Positions 39,122-49,137 are shown, counted from the first letter of the stretch. The stretch: 59,630 nt of DNA from Frischella japonica (GCF_014489845.1 NZ_JABURY010000014.1:1-59630); one strand, 5' to 3'. Translations and numbers: made by a program. Notes: generated by a model not told the origin, from the sequence alone.

Positions 39122-41476
39122 ATGACAAAATTTATAAGATATGTCCAAAATATTATCGCAGCACTGATAATATTTATGTTGATTGTTTTTGCTTTCCGTT
39201 TAACGCCTCATCCTCCATTATCAGAAGCACTATCGTTTTCAACGGTTATTTATGATGAAAATAATAAATTATTAAGATTGACCTTGGCTGATGATCAACA
39301 ATATCGATTATGGACGCCACTAGAAGATATTTCCCCCAATATTATTAATGGTCTGTTACTACATGAAGACCAATGGTTTTATTATCATTTAGGATTCAAT
39401 CCAATTAGTATAGTTCGCGCATTTTGGGCTACCTATCTGGGAGGGGGCAATCGTCAAGGAGCATCGACAATTACTATGCAATTGGCTCGGATGCACTGGA
39501 AAATCAATACTAAAACAATTGGTGGCAAATTACAGCAAATATTCAGAGCTATTCAATTAGAATTAATGTATTCTAAACACGATATTTTAGAAGCTTATTT
39601 TAATTATGCTCCTTTTGGTCGAAATATCCAAGGTGTTGGTGCGGCCTCATTAATTTATTTTGATAAATTACCCAATAAAATTAACTTACCTGAAGCTTTA
39701 GCGCTCACCGTTCTTCCCCAATCTCCGACTTACCGCATTGATAAAAAAACTGGCATAGCAGGTAAAGCATTGATTAATGCCAGACGACGATTATTGGAAC
39801 GTTGGCAAGAACAATATCACACTGATAATAATATCATCGCACTGTTTGATTTACCTTTAGTCATGCGTCAACCAGAACAACTTCCGTTTATTGCTCCTCA
39901 TTTTACCGATCAAATCTTACAGCAGGATACAAATTTAAATAAACACCAACAACGCGTAATTAAATCCACGTTAAGCACAGATTTACAACAGATTATAGAA
40001 CAACAAGTCAATGCTTTTATCGCGCGTAGCAAACAAAAAGGTATTTATAATGCTTCTGTATTATTAGTGGATAATAAAAATATGGGAATTAAAGCGCTGG
40101 TAGGTTCGGCTGATTATTTTAATGCTAGCATACATGGGCAAGTTAACGGAACTTTAGCTAAACGCTCGCCCGGCTCAACATTAAAACCGTTTATTTACGC
40201 CTTAGGTATGGACCAAAGCATTATTCATCCCAAAACTATCCTAAAAGATGTTGAAACTGACTTCGGTTTTTATAACCCAGAAAATTTTGATCGACATTTT
40301 AAAGGCCCCATTTCAGTTACTGATGCCTTAATTCATAGTCGTAATATCCCTGCTGTTTATGTAGCGAGCAAATTAAAAAAACCTTCATTCTACCAATTTT
40401 TAAAACAAGCTAATATTAGTAATATGGCGGCAGAAGAACATTATGGTTTAGCATTAGTACTTGGAGGGGGTGAAGTGACACCACAGGAACTCGCTTCACT
40501 CTATGCTATGTTAGCAAATCAAGGCGTATGGCAACCATTAACATTGACTCAAAATGAGCATGAACCAGCATTGCGTAAACCGTTACTTAGTCCAGCAGCA
40601 AGTTTTATGACGCTGGATATGTTATTAAAAAATACCCGTAAACAAGATATTTTAATAAAAAAACAAAAAGCCATGACACCAATCTATTGGAAAACGGGTA
40701 CTTCCTGGGGATTTAGGGATGCATGGACTGCTGGTGGATTTAATCATTATACATTAGTGGTATGGTTAGGCAATTTTGACGGCACAAGCAACAATGCTTT
40801 AATTGGCGCTAATGCAGCTACACCATTATATTTTAATATAATTGATGCCATAACCGCCTATTATCCTTCACAAAAGCAATATCATAACCATGCTCCGGCC
40901 AACCTTACTCAAGTTGAAATTTGTTTACCTAGCGGTAATTTAGTGACGCAATGGTGTAAAATTAAAGGGAAAACTTGGTTCATTCCTGGTGTTTCACCAA
41001 TCACCGTTGACACGGTTTATCGACCGGTCTTGATTGATAACAAAACCAACAAAGTAGCTTGTCCTCCTTATAATCCGCAAACATCACATATCGAAGTATT
41101 TGAGTATTGGCCATCAGACTTAGCAAAAGTTTTTGCTAAAGCAGGAATGCCGAAAAAACAACCGCCTAAAAGTACCCATTGTAATAATGCACAAACCTAT
41201 TTAGGTGATCCACCTCGAATAACTTCACCATTAAAAAATGCAGTTTATAAATTAAGAGTTAATAATCAAAAGAATGAAAAGATTAGTTTAAAAGCTACCG
41301 CTGATGGTGAGGTAAAAGAATTATATTGGTTTATTGGCAATAATTTCCTTGGCAGTAGCCCGGTCAATGCTTCCATTGATTGGGTACCGATACAAAGTGG
41401 TATGTTTAAAATCACAGTTATTGATGATTTAGGACGTAGTGATAACAGAAAATTGAAAATCGATTTACTTGAATAA
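39122..41476 (+). CDS. pbpC: Penicillin-binding protein 1C
   Basis: A 784-residue bifunctional peptidoglycan synthase (E. coli PbpC 770). After a single N-terminal membrane anchor comes a GT51 glycosyltransferase domain with the catalytic Glu82 in LLHEDQWFYYHLG and GASTITMQLARM. The transpeptidase domain has SxxK as S352-TLK, SRN in IHSRNIPAVY and KTGTS starting at Lys524. The C-terminal BiPBP_C domain (DPPRITSPLKNAVYKL...) is typical of PBP1C. It is paired with the alpha-2-macroglobulin upstream, which is thought to protect the cell when the wall is breached. Confidence 0.96.
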   Translation: MTKFIRYVQNIIAALIIFMLIVFAFRLTPHPPLSEALSFSTVIYDENNKLLRLTLADDQQYRLWTPLEDISPNIINGLLLHEDQWFYYHLGFNPISIVRAFWATYLGGGNRQGASTITMQLARMHWKINTKTIGGKLQQIFRAIQLELMYSKHDILEAYFNYAPFGRNIQGVGAASLIYFDKLPNKINLPEALALTVLPQSPTYRIDKKTGIAGKALINARRRLLERWQEQYHTDNNIIALFDLPLVMRQPEQLPFIAPHFTDQILQQDTNLNKHQQRVIKSTLSTDLQQIIEQQVNAFIARSKQKGIYNASVLLVDNKNMGIKALVGSADYFNASIHGQVNGTLAKRSPGSTLKPFIYALGMDQSIIHPKTILKDVETDFGFYNPENFDRHFKGPISVTDALIHSRNIPAVYVASKLKKPSFYQFLKQANISNMAAEEHYGLALVLGGGEVTPQELASLYAMLANQGVWQPLTLTQNEHEPALRKPLLSPAASFMTLDMLLKNTRKQDILIKKQKAMTPIYWKTGTSWGFRDAWTAGGFNHYTLVVWLGNFDGTSNNALIGANAATPLYFNIIDAITAYYPSQKQYHNHAPANLTQVEICLPSGNLVTQWCKIKGKTWFIPGVSPITVDTVYRPVLIDNKTNKVACPPYNPQTSHIEVFEYWPSDLAKVFAKAGMPKKQPPKSTHCNNAQTYLGDPPRITSPLKNAVYKLRVNNQKNEKISLKATADGEVKELYWFIGNNFLGSSPVNASIDWVPIQSGMFKITVIDDLGRSDNRKLKIDLLE

Positions 41477-41571
41477 TTTTATTTAAATTATTCATAGTAA
41501 ATTTTAAGTACCTACGCTACTCTTACAAATAGGTCAAAAACTCACAACAATAAAGTTTATAGGAAATCACC

Positions 41572-42258
41572 ATGTCATACACTCTTTATATTGGCAATAA
41601 AAATTATTCCAGTTGGTCAATGCGACCTTGGATTGTCATGCAACATTTCGCCATCCCATTTGAAGAAAAATGGATCCATTTTGACAATTTTGATGAAAAT
41701 TCTAAGTTTAAACAGACCGTCCTAACCTTCAATCCATTTGGCAGTGTTCCTTTTTTAGTCGTGGATGATTTCGTTATAACTGACTCATTAGCAATATGTG
41801 AATATTTAGCGGAGCAACACTCTGCATTAGCACTTTGGCCAACTGATATAAAACAACGCGCACAAGCGCGAAGTTTAACAGCACATATGCATACCGGATA
41901 CCAGAAAATTCGTCAATATTTGCCTTTTAATATTGAAGCACAATTACCTGAAATTGGTAAAATTATTTTACGTGATCACCTGCCAGTCAAAAAAGAAATT
42001 GAATTTCTTGATAATTTACTAAGCCGTTACTTAAAACGTTCACAAGGTAATTATTTATTCGGTAATTTTACAATTGCTGATGCGTTTTATGCCCCTCTTT
42101 GTTTAAGATTAAAAAATTACCAAATCCAAGTATCTGATGATTTACTAAAGTATATTCAGACACTTTGTTCAACTCATGGAATCACGCAATGGATTGATGC
42201 AGCTTTAAAGGAACACCATTTTGTTGCGATAGATGAGCCATATCGCTTTTCGCGCTAA
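41572..42258 (+). CDS. Glutathione S-transferase family protein
   Basis: A 228-residue GST. The thioredoxin-like N-terminal domain begins LYIGNKNYSSWSMRPWIVMQ, with the SSWS motif where the catalytic serine of zeta- and theta-like GSTs lies. The glutathione-binding FNPFGSVPFL (cis-Pro) and DSLAICEYLAEQ follow. The all-helical C-terminal domain has NFTIADAFYAPL, the N-capping box. The substrate is unknown. A good ribosome-binding site (AGGAAA) precedes the ATG. Confidence 0.85.
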   Translation: MSYTLYIGNKNYSSWSMRPWIVMQHFAIPFEEKWIHFDNFDENSKFKQTVLTFNPFGSVPFLVVDDFVITDSLAICEYLAEQHSALALWPTDIKQRAQARSLTAHMHTGYQKIRQYLPFNIEAQLPEIGKIILRDHLPVKKEIEFLDNLLSRYLKRSQGNYLFGNFTIADAFYAPLCLRLKNYQIQVSDDLLKYIQTLCSTHGITQWIDAALKEHHFVAIDEPYRFSR

Positions 42259-42275
42259 TATCTAAATAATAACAT

Positions 42276-42300
42276 GCTAAAAATGCCCAAAGGGCATTGA
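42276..42300 (-). terminator. Intrinsic terminator of the DHOD-like gene
   Basis: AATGCCC (42282-42288) pairs with GGGCATT (42292-42298). On the minus strand the stem is followed by TTTTAG, and it lies 25 bp past the stop of the minus-strand gene. Confidence 0.7.
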
Positions 42301-42324
42301 TGCATTCATAAAATTAATTTTTTA

Positions 42325-43386
42325 TTATTCAAGCAATGCACGTTTAATCTCAAAAGCTAATTGTGGGTTCCACATTGCCCCAGTTGCACTCATGACGGCA
42401 TCGGCACCAGCGTGCCTAAATGCTTGATAATGCTCCAGACTGCTAACCCCACCAACCCCAATAATAGTAAAATGATGAATTAGCTCGGCTCTTAATCGAG
42501 CTAAACGTGCAACCATATCTAATCCAGCCCAACGGATAGCCTCTCCACATATGCCACCAACTGGCCTGGTTGAACTTAAAGCAGGCTGACCCTGAGCATC
42601 TACCGGTTTAGCTGATAATGTATTAATTGTACTATATCCCTCAATCACACCATCTAATTTCTTTAATAACGGTAATATGGCATCATCATGCGCAAAATAA
42701 GCCAATTTCAAAAATAAAGGCTTATTAGGCACCGCATTTTTAATCGCGTGAGCAACTCGCTCCACTTTTGTAAAGTCAAAACATAATAATTTATTCACAC
42801 CTTCATTTGGACAACTTAAGTTCGCCTCCAAAATGGGAGCACCAGTCTCATCCACTAATTTAGCTGCATTGGCATAATCTTGCTCAATCGTTGCTTCATT
42901 ACCTGGAGTACCTTGGAAACTACCAATAACATGTTGCCCTGATTTAGCTGCCAACACAGCATCAGCCATATCCGGTTGCCAAACATCAGGATCAAACGAC
43001 GGCACCCCAAAAGAGTTGGTTATCGAAATTGGAAAAGTAAAATCGTGATCAGCCAAAACCGTATCAACTTCAGCCGACAACTTTCCTTTTGGGTGAATAG
43101 ATAATACATTCGGTAAAGGATGACTTTTATGCGCGCGGGTTCGTACCGTTTTATATACACAGAGATCAAAACCATAACCTAAAGCAGCTTTTACATACTT
43201 AGCATTCAATAGCGGTCCCGCTGGAATACCAAAGGGTAAATTTACGTCAAAATTCAAAAAACGAGAACTATGGGGCATGACAATTGATGATTTAGGTAAA
43301 TAGGCAAAATCACCAAAAGGTCCTTGTTGATAATTATCCTCATAACTGAGCAGTGGGTCATAAAAAGGCGTGATGTTGTTATTCAT
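42325..43386 (-). CDS. Dihydroorotate dehydrogenase-like FMN protein
   Basis: A 353-residue TIM-barrel flavoprotein of the DHOD family. NLSCPNEG supplies the cysteine base typical of class 1 enzymes (class 2 PyrD has serine). The FMN phosphate site is GVGGVSSLEHYQAFRHAGAD followed by AVMSATG, and GIPAGPLLNAKYV lies near the N-terminus. It is about 40 residues longer than class 1A PyrD and carries an unusual N-terminal extension with YEDNYQQGPFGDF. It is preceded by a cytosine-deaminase-like amidohydrolase, so a role in pyrimidine salvage or breakdown is possible. A true role in de novo pyrimidine synthesis cannot be decided here. Confidence 0.8.
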   Translation of the reverse strand: MNNNITPFYDPLLSYEDNYQQGPFGDFAYLPKSSIVMPHSSRFLNFDVNLPFGIPAGPLLNAKYVKAALGYGFDLCVYKTVRTRAHKSHPLPNVLSIHPKGKLSAEVDTVLADHDFTFPISITNSFGVPSFDPDVWQPDMADAVLAAKSGQHVIGSFQGTPGNEATIEQDYANAAKLVDETGAPILEANLSCPNEGVNKLLCFDFTKVERVAHAIKNAVPNKPLFLKLAYFAHDDAILPLLKKLDGVIEGYSTINTLSAKPVDAQGQPALSSTRPVGGICGEAIRWAGLDMVARLARLRAELIHHFTIIGVGGVSSLEHYQAFRHAGADAVMSATGAMWNPQLAFEIKRALLE

Positions 43387-43489
43387 GGTGTACCCTTGAA
43401 ATATTAATTAAACTTACCAAACTGATTTTACTAATACTAATGAAACATAGAGTATTTTTAACATTAACTATTTTATAATATTATTGAAC

Positions 43490-44500
43490 TCATAAACCTA
43501 AAACTAAACGTCCATTTTGGGTTGCGACTTTAATGACATTATCTAAATCAGTATAACGGCACCCTGTTACGAGTAACTTTAATTCTTCCCACATATTTCC
43601 GGTTGAAAACGGCAACATATAGTCACTAATATTATCGGTACCAATCGCAACGGGAATGCCAGCAGTTGATAATTCATCCACTGGAGTAAGGGAATTTCGT
43701 GTTGGGCCATGATCTTCGCGACGAGGACTATCAATCCAAGCAAAAGGACAAGCTATCACCATCATTTTTGCTTCTTTCATTTTTTGATAGAGTTTCTGTC
43801 GATACGCAAAATCGTGCGCTGTAATGGAAATACTGTGAATAGCTACAACTTTGCCATGCATGTCGTGTTCAATGGTTTTATCAGTCAGTTGCTCTGTTTC
43901 GATTTCCTCTGGGGAATTAAATTGATCAACATGCACATGTACCATTTTACCTAAACGTTTGCCGGTTTGCATTAATACATCTAAGTGAACTAGTCCCATT
44001 CCAGGACCATGATCACGCTCATCGCGACGTGGTAATCCACCTATGATATCCACCATATCAGCTCCTTTATCAAACCAATAACGCGCTTCTTTATCTATCA
44101 CCCCTTTCAATGTTTGATTAACTAATTTAATTACAATATCGTTTTTATATACTGCTCTGGCACGTAAAGCCCCTTTTATCGCACGTTCCTGAGCAATAGG
44201 ATCGATATCAACAAATGAGCCCATTGCAGATACGCCTTGCTCAATCATACGTTCCACAGCCATACTAAAGTGGCGGTAATAATCTTCCTCAGTCATAGCA
44301 GCTTTGATACGATCGAGCGTATCCCATTTTTCAATTAAAGTTTGTTTTTGGTAGATATAAAAACTTTCCCGTGTAATGGTAAAAGCACGATCTGCATGCA
44401 TATGAGCATTAACCCAACCACCATTTTGTTTGATACTTTTCATCAAAAAAGCTTTTAAACTCTGATCCCGACTTGCTAATAAAATATCTTTATTTGTCAT
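43490..44500 (-). CDS. Compact cytosine-deaminase-like amidohydrolase
   Basis: A 336-residue metal-dependent hydrolase. Metal-ligand motifs are His33/His35 in NAHMHADRAF, a second pair in MVHVHVDQFN, IHSISITAHD and the barrel-closing aspartate in IGTDNISDY. Together with FSTGNMWEELKLL, these resemble the cytosine deaminase branch. Cytosine deaminases usually have about 420 residues with a beta-sandwich built from both ends. Here the protein begins just before the barrel and ends at QNGRLVLGL, so the sandwich is missing. It is upstream of the DHOD-like gene with a 103-bp gap, probably one unit. Confidence 0.8.
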   Translation of the reverse strand: MTNKDILLASRDQSLKAFLMKSIKQNGGWVNAHMHADRAFTITRESFYIYQKQTLIEKWDTLDRIKAAMTEEDYYRHFSMAVERMIEQGVSAMGSFVDIDPIAQERAIKGALRARAVYKNDIVIKLVNQTLKGVIDKEARYWFDKGADMVDIIGGLPRRDERDHGPGMGLVHLDVLMQTGKRLGKMVHVHVDQFNSPEEIETEQLTDKTIEHDMHGKVVAIHSISITAHDFAYRQKLYQKMKEAKMMVIACPFAWIDSPRREDHGPTRNSLTPVDELSTAGIPVAIGTDNISDYMLPFSTGNMWEELKLLVTGCRYTDLDNVIKVATQNGRLVLGL

Positions 44501-44544
44501 AATAAATTCTCGTCATTGTCCTATTGTAATCGATAAAATTTTAG

Positions 44545-44572
44545 CCAAAAAAAATCCTCCAATAGGAGGATT
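44545..44572 (-). terminator. Intrinsic terminator with eight T residues (minus strand)
   Basis: AATCCTCC (44553-44560) pairs perfectly with GGAGGATT (44565-44572) across a four-base loop. On the minus strand it is followed directly by a run of T. It lies upstream of the amidohydrolase gene and 290 bp below yjgR. Confidence 0.85.
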
Positions 44573-44690
44573 AATAATGAGAAATAACTAAACTATCATT
44601 AAAATTGTTAGTATTAAAATAAAGTACTTGGTAATGCATTTTAGAAATCAACGTCTCCGCTGTCTTTTAATTGATTGAGATTTTAATGGA
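44545..44690 (-). ncRNA. Candidate small RNA
   Basis: Reading the minus strand after the yjgR terminator, TTGCTA, 16 bases, TAAAAT forms a plausible promoter (about 44708 down to 44681). The transcript would start near 44675 and end at the hairpin AATCCTCC/GGAGGATT with eight T residues at about 44545, giving about 130 nt. There is no start codon with a good ribosome-binding site inside. I do not recognise a known sRNA family. This is an inference from promoter plus terminator only. Confidence 0.35.
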
Positions 44691-44738
44691 AAATTTATGA
44701 ATAGCAACCTTTTTAATTAAAAAAAAGGTAAATAAATG

Positions 44739-44771
44739 AAAAAGTTATAGTCTCATTTTTGAGACTATAAC
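44739..44771 (-). terminator. Intrinsic terminator of yjgR
   Basis: GTTATAGTCTCA (44744-44755) pairs perfectly with TGAGACTATAAC (44760-44771) across a four-base loop. On the minus strand five T residues follow. It sits about 95 bp past the yjgR stop. Confidence 0.9.
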
Positions 44772-44864
44772 AATATATAGCAAATTGGCATTTTTATATA
44801 AAATAGAACACAACTAATGGGCAATTAGTCAATAAAAATTATATTTACCATAAAACTATTTTCA

Positions 44865-46379
44865 CTAACGTTTCTTTAAACTCCCTAATATTCCACGCGT
44901 AATTTCACGACCAATATTATTAGCAATTTGTCGTGAAGTGCTTTGAATTACTTTTTGCGCTAAACCATCTTTCTGCCCACCCCGAACACCCTTACTGCCA
45001 AACAGAAAATCTTTAATTCCATCCCAAAATCCGCTCGATTCAGTTTGGGATGAGGTAGATGAAGTATCTGTAGATTCTGTACGTGTAGAGACTGCACCAG
45101 CCTTTAATTTTTCATAAGCAGATTGACGATCAATTGGTGTAGCATATTTTTGTTGTAAAACTGATTGTAAGATAAGCGCATGCTGTTGCTCATTTGACAT
45201 TGCACCCATTAATGATTCAGGTGCAATAATCATTCCTCGCTCAACCATATTAGGTCGACCTTTTTCATCAAGAAATGAGATTAATGCTTCCCCAACACTT
45301 AAATTAGTTATCACTTGTTCAGTATTAATTTCCGGATTTTGATGCATTGTTCGAGCTGCAGCTTTAACTGCTTTTTGGTCATTAATTGAAAATGCTCGTA
45401 AAGCATGTTGAACTCTGTTACCTAATTGGCCTAAAACACTATCGGGTATATCGGTTGGATTTTGGGTAACAAAATAGATCCCGACGCCTTTTGAACGTAT
45501 TAATCGTACCACTTGTTCTATTTTTTCAAGTAATACTTTAGAAATATCATTAAATAATAAATGCGCTTCATCAAAAAAGAACACTAATTTTGGCTTTGCT
45601 AAATCACCCACTTCGGGTAAATGTTCAAATAATTCCGATAATAACCATAGTAAAAATACAGAGTAAAGTTTTGGCGAATTAAATAATCTTTCACATTCTA
45701 AAATATTAATTTTTCCGTTGCCATTAGCATCTAACTGCATAATATCAGCAATATCTAACATTGGTTCGCCAAAGAAATAATCTGCACCTTGTTGCTCTAA
45801 TGACAATAAGCTACGCTGTATACTACCAATTGAAGCTGCTGTAATATTGCCGTAATCGGTTATGAATGATTTGGCATTATCACCAACATATTTAACCATT
45901 TCACGTAAGTCTTTAAAATCCAATAATAATAGCTGATTATCATCAGCAATTTTGAACACTAGTTGTAAAATACCCGTTTGTACCTCATTAAGATTCAATA
46001 ACCGACTTAGTAATAAGGGACCGATATCCGAAATCGTTGCCCGTAACGGTATACCTTTATCACCATATACATCCCATAACTCAATCGATGATGCGCACGG
46101 TTGCCAATCGTTAACCCCAATATTAGTTAAACGGGTAGTTAATTTATCTGACACAGTAGCCGCAACGCCCAAACCGGTTAGATCCCCTTTCACATCAGCT
46201 AAAAACACGGGTACACCTATTCGCGCAAAACTTTCGGCCATTTTTTGTAATGTTACTGTTTTACCAGTACCAGTAGCCCCAGTAATCAAACCATGACGAT
46301 TAGCAAATGCGGGTAAAAGAACCAGATCACGATGATCAGGCTCCGATTTTGCAATAACTAGAGAAGTTACCATAATCAT
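44865..46379 (-). CDS. yjgR: YjgR-like HerA-type ATPase (DUF853)
   Basis: A 504-residue P-loop ATPase of the HerA/FtsK superfamily, like E. coli YjgR (500). Walker A is [11 protein letters not shown], Walker [33 protein letters not shown], with [15 protein letters not shown] after it, carries the sensor and arginine regions. A low-complexity Ser/Thr segment ([15 protein letters not shown]) lies before the C-terminal tail ending [17 protein letters not shown]. Its biological role is not settled. It starts with two close ATG codons (46379 and 46373). Confidence 0.92.
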   Translation of the reverse strand: MIMVTSLVIAKSEPDHRDLVLLPAFANRHGLITGATGTGKTVTLQKMAESFARIGVPVFLADVKGDLTGLGVAATVSDKLTTRLTNIGVNDWQPCASSIELWDVYGDKGIPLRATISDIGPLLLSRLLNLNEVQTGILQLVFKIADDNQLLLLDFKDLREMVKYVGDNAKSFITDYGNITAASIGSIQRSLLSLEQQGADYFFGEPMLDIADIMQLDANGNGKINILECERLFNSPKLYSVFLLWLLSELFEHLPEVGDLAKPKLVFFFDEAHLLFNDISKVLLEKIEQVVRLIRSKGVGIYFVTQNPTDIPDSVLGQLGNRVQHALRAFSINDQKAVKAAARTMHQNPEINTEQVITNLSVGEALISFLDEKGRPNMVERGMIIAPESLMGAMSNEQQHALILQSVLQQKYATPIDRQSAYEKLKAGAVSTRTESTDTSSTSSQTESSGFWDGIKDFLFGSKGVRGGQKDGLAQKVIQSTSRQIANNIGREITRGILGSLKKR

Positions 46380-46741
46380 TCCTTACAATTTTTTTACTAT
46401 CATAGACGTATTTGTTGATCAGACACAATAGTTTTTTTGAATTATTATAACAATAACAATCACTTAAACTAATAAAGCAGATATTGGAAAAGTAATGTAA
46501 ATATAGATTATGTTATTTTTAATAACACCCAAAAAGTGCAAAATTTTATTAAAAAAAGAAAATCAAATCATTTACATGTTATCATCGATGATTATCATAA
46601 TAATTCGTTTACTTTAGGCGATCCTGTATTTATCGTTTTTACAATGCTTAAAAATAAAAACTTAATAAATTGGGAAATGATTTATAGTTAAAAAAATAAA
46701 TAAGCAGCAATAAATTACTGCTTTTATTATGACAAATGCGT
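46380..46741. other. 362-bp gap between ulaE and yjgR
   Basis: AT-rich, with no gene. The left end has a weak hairpin at 46702-46723 that may terminate the ula operon. The right part should hold the yjgR promoter, which I cannot place. Confidence 0.6.
46702..46723 (-). terminator. Possible terminator of the ula operon
   Basis: AAGCAGCAAT and ATTACTGCTT pair with one mismatch across two bases. On the minus strand the stem is followed by ATTTATTTTTTT. It lies 19 bp past the ulaE stop. Confidence 0.6.
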
Positions 46742-47614
46742 TTACATAAAGGGAAATTTAACTGATTGAGCAGCTTGTTTTAAGCGATTTTTAGCGATAA
46801 TGATATTCTGATGCCAGTTATTATCATTAGCCCACATTTCAATGACAAATGGTGCCTGATAATTCATTTCTTTTAATGTGTTGAATATTTCAACAAAATT
46901 GACCTCGCCTTCCCCAATAACTAAATCACGAAACTGTCCTTTAAAATCAGGTTTCACTTTTAAGGTATCTTTCAAATGAATTTGAACAATATGTTCTTGT
47001 GCCAATTTCAACTCGGTGCAAGTATCATAATTCCAACCATTTATATTACCTACATCGGGATAAGCCATAAAATAAGGTGAAGATACCTGTTTTTTAAGTA
47101 TCTCAAATTTACTTAAACTATTAAGATAATCAGTATCCATTATTTCTACCGCTAGCATTACACCAGCTTGTTCCGCTAACTGGCTAGAATATTGCATACC
47201 TTCAATAAATCTTAAGTGAGTATCTTGATTGGCAGGTTCATAATATACATCATAACCGGCTAATTGGATCACCCTTATGCCTAATTTATGTGCCAATTCG
47301 ATGGCTTTTAGCATGATCACTTTTGCTTGTTTTACATTATTTGGTTCGGCAGAACCAAAAGGAAATTTTCGATGCGCGCTTAAACACATTGATTGTAATG
47401 GTAATGCATAATCATCACATAGTAATTTTATTTCACGAATTTGCTGCTGCGACCAATCCAGTCTAGCCTGTCTAGCTTCAGTTTCATCAATCGAAATTTC
47501 TAAAAAATCAAAATCTAATTGTTTTGCTGCTGCAATACGTTCTGACCAGGTCATTTCAACAGGGAGTGCTTTTTCATAAATACCGACACGATTTTTCGAT
47601 TTAATTATTGTCAT
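46742..47614 (-). CDS. ulaE: L-xylulose-5-phosphate 3-epimerase UlaE
   Basis: A 290-residue sugar-phosphate epimerase (E. coli UlaE 284) with a TIM-barrel fold. It converts L-xylulose 5-phosphate to L-ribulose 5-phosphate. Matching strings are GIYEKALP, FDFLEISIDE, CLSAHRKFPFGS, the metal-site glutamates in VEIMDTDY and IEMWANDN, and HLKDTLKVKP. It is the last gene of the minus-strand ula operon, 137 bp beyond ulaD with a hairpin in between. Confidence 0.96.
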   Translation of the reverse strand: MTIIKSKNRVGIYEKALPVEMTWSERIAAAKQLDFDFLEISIDETEARQARLDWSQQQIREIKLLCDDYALPLQSMCLSAHRKFPFGSAEPNNVKQAKVIMLKAIELAHKLGIRVIQLAGYDVYYEPANQDTHLRFIEGMQYSSQLAEQAGVMLAVEIMDTDYLNSLSKFEILKKQVSSPYFMAYPDVGNINGWNYDTCTELKLAQEHIVQIHLKDTLKVKPDFKGQFRDLVIGEGEVNFVEIFNTLKEMNYQAPFVIEMWANDNNWHQNIIIAKNRLKQAAQSVKFPFM

Positions 47615-47704
47615 AAAATTGCCTTTTTGATCAAAATAATAGCCACAATGCGTTTTATCTTTTAAATTATCAACAATGAGTGGTTAATATTAGTTTGTTT
47701 AGCA

Positions 47705-47728
47705 AGGATCAGCATAATCGCTGATCCT
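47705..47728 (-). promoter_or_regulatory. Intercistronic hairpin between ulaD and ulaE
   Basis: AGGATCAGC and GCTGATCCT form a perfect 9-bp stem with a six-base loop, in the only long gap of the operon. No T-run follows on the minus strand (TGCTAAAC). A stabilising or processing structure that sets ulaE expression is more likely than a terminator. Confidence 0.5.
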
Positions 47729-47751
47729 ATAAAGAAAACAACTAAAGAGTT

Positions 47752-48396
47752 TTACCAATATTTAGCAATTTGTTCTCTCAATGCCGCCGCTGTTTCTTGC
47801 CCATTTTCACCGGCTAATGCTCGACCAGCAATGAAAGTTTTAGTTGAAATGCCAGCAAATAAATGAATATCTTCGGGTACAATCCCCCCTGTAATGGATA
47901 ATTCTAAGCCAAGATCAGATAATTTTCTCATTTTGACTAAATCTTCCTCGGTCCAGCCTACCCCAGCTAATTCAGCATCACGTGATCGATGATAAATCGC
48001 TTGCTTTATTCCTAATTCACGCCAAGCTTTTGCATCATCGTATGTCCAATGACCATAGAGTTCAATTTGTATTTCACGACCAAACTCGTCAGCAATTTTT
48101 TTACATGCGGCAACAGTTGCAATATGCGCTGCTGCAGATACGGTTAACCAATCTGCTCCTGCTTCAAAAGCCATTTTCGCTAATATAGCACCGCCGTCAG
48201 TTGTTTTTAAATCACAAACTAATATATGATTGGGATGTTCTTTACGTAATTTACGTACAGCTTCCATTCCTGCTCCAAATGCCAAAATCGTGCCAACTTC
48301 AATAACATCAACATAATTGGCAACATTTTTAGCAACAACCATAGCTGGTTCTAATTGGGTTTGATCTAAGGCGATTTGAATCATTGGTTTGCTCAT
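47752..48396 (-). CDS. ulaD: 3-keto-L-gulonate-6-phosphate decarboxylase UlaD
   Basis: A 214-residue member of the orotidine-phosphate decarboxylase suprafamily (E. coli UlaD 216). The DxKxxD signature is DLKTTDGGAILAKMAFEAGA. Phosphate-binding loops are TGGIVPEDI and FIAGRALAG. It converts 3-keto-L-gulonate 6-phosphate to L-xylulose 5-phosphate and CO2. It stands 35 bp after ulaF. Confidence 0.97.
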   Translation of the reverse strand: MSKPMIQIALDQTQLEPAMVVAKNVANYVDVIEVGTILAFGAGMEAVRKLRKEHPNHILVCDLKTTDGGAILAKMAFEAGADWLTVSAAAHIATVAACKKIADEFGREIQIELYGHWTYDDAKAWRELGIKQAIYHRSRDAELAGVGWTEEDLVKMRKLSDLGLELSITGGIVPEDIHLFAGISTKTFIAGRALAGENGQETAAALREQIAKYW

Positions 48397-48431
48397 TATA
48401 TTATTCCTTATTTTTCATTATAAATTGAAAA

Positions 48432-49127
48432 TTATTTATGTTGACCATAATAAGCATTTGCACCATGCTTACGAAAATAGTGTTTATCAGATAACGCTTG
48501 TTCGATGTGAATAACCGGATTAAGTAAGCGTGTTGCTAAAGCCATATTGGCAACTTCTTCAAGTACTACAGCATTATGTACCGCATCGAAACAATCTTTA
48601 CCCCAACAAAATGGCGCATGACCCGATACTAGAACCGCTGGCATTGCCACCGGATCAATATGACGATTAGCAAATTCCTCAACGATGACTAACCCCGTAT
48701 TTTTTTCATACTCTTGCTTAATTTCCTGATCTGTCAAATGTCTGGCACAGGGAATGTCACCATAAAAATAATCAGCATGCGTAGTACCTAACGCAGGGAT
48801 ATCTTTACTAGCTTGCGCCCAAATTGTTGCATGGGTGGAATGAGTATGCACAATCCCACCTATCGAAGGGTAGGCTTTATATAACTCAAGATGAGTAGGG
48901 GTATCACTAGATGGATTAAGCTTTCCTTCAACTATATTACCTTGCAAATCAACGATAACGATATCATCAGCTTGCATTTGCTCATATTCCACACCAGAAG
49001 GTTTTATCGCGACTACATTTTGCTCCCTATCGATTTCTGACACATTACCCCAAGTAAATGTCACGAGATGATACTTTGGCAAGAGTAGATTCGCCTTTAG
49101 GACTTTTTCTTTTAATGCTTGAAACAT
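48432..49127 (-). CDS. ulaF: L-ribulose-5-phosphate 4-epimerase UlaF
   Basis: A 231-residue class II aldolase-like epimerase (AraD/SgbE/UlaF family). It yields D-xylulose 5-phosphate for the pentose phosphate pathway. Zinc ligands lie in [13 protein letters not shown] and near [20 protein letters not shown] and [16 protein letters not shown] are intact. Placement in the ula operon indicates UlaF rather than AraD. The start is 10 bp after the ulaC stop. Confidence 0.95.
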   Translation of the reverse strand: MFQALKEKVLKANLLLPKYHLVTFTWGNVSEIDREQNVVAIKPSGVEYEQMQADDIVIVDLQGNIVEGKLNPSSDTPTHLELYKAYPSIGGIVHTHSTHATIWAQASKDIPALGTTHADYFYGDIPCARHLTDQEIKQEYEKNTGLVIVEEFANRHIDPVAMPAVLVSGHAPFCWGKDCFDAVHNAVVLEEVANMALATRLLNPVIHIEQALSDKHYFRKHGANAYYGQHK

Positions 49128-49137
49128 AACTGACTCC

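Larger units (their letters stand above)
44501..44864 (-). other. 364-bp gap with two terminators and a candidate sRNA
   Basis: No protein-coding frame is present. Two strong minus-strand terminators (44739-44771 and 44545-44572) bracket about 165 bp that contain a promoter-like sequence. This is best explained by an independent small RNA (see separate entries). Confidence 0.5.

Noticed and set aside
45952-46296. 114-codon plus-strand frame inside yjgR
   Set aside because: It lies opposite the conserved Walker A region of the ATPase, so it is a shadow frame.
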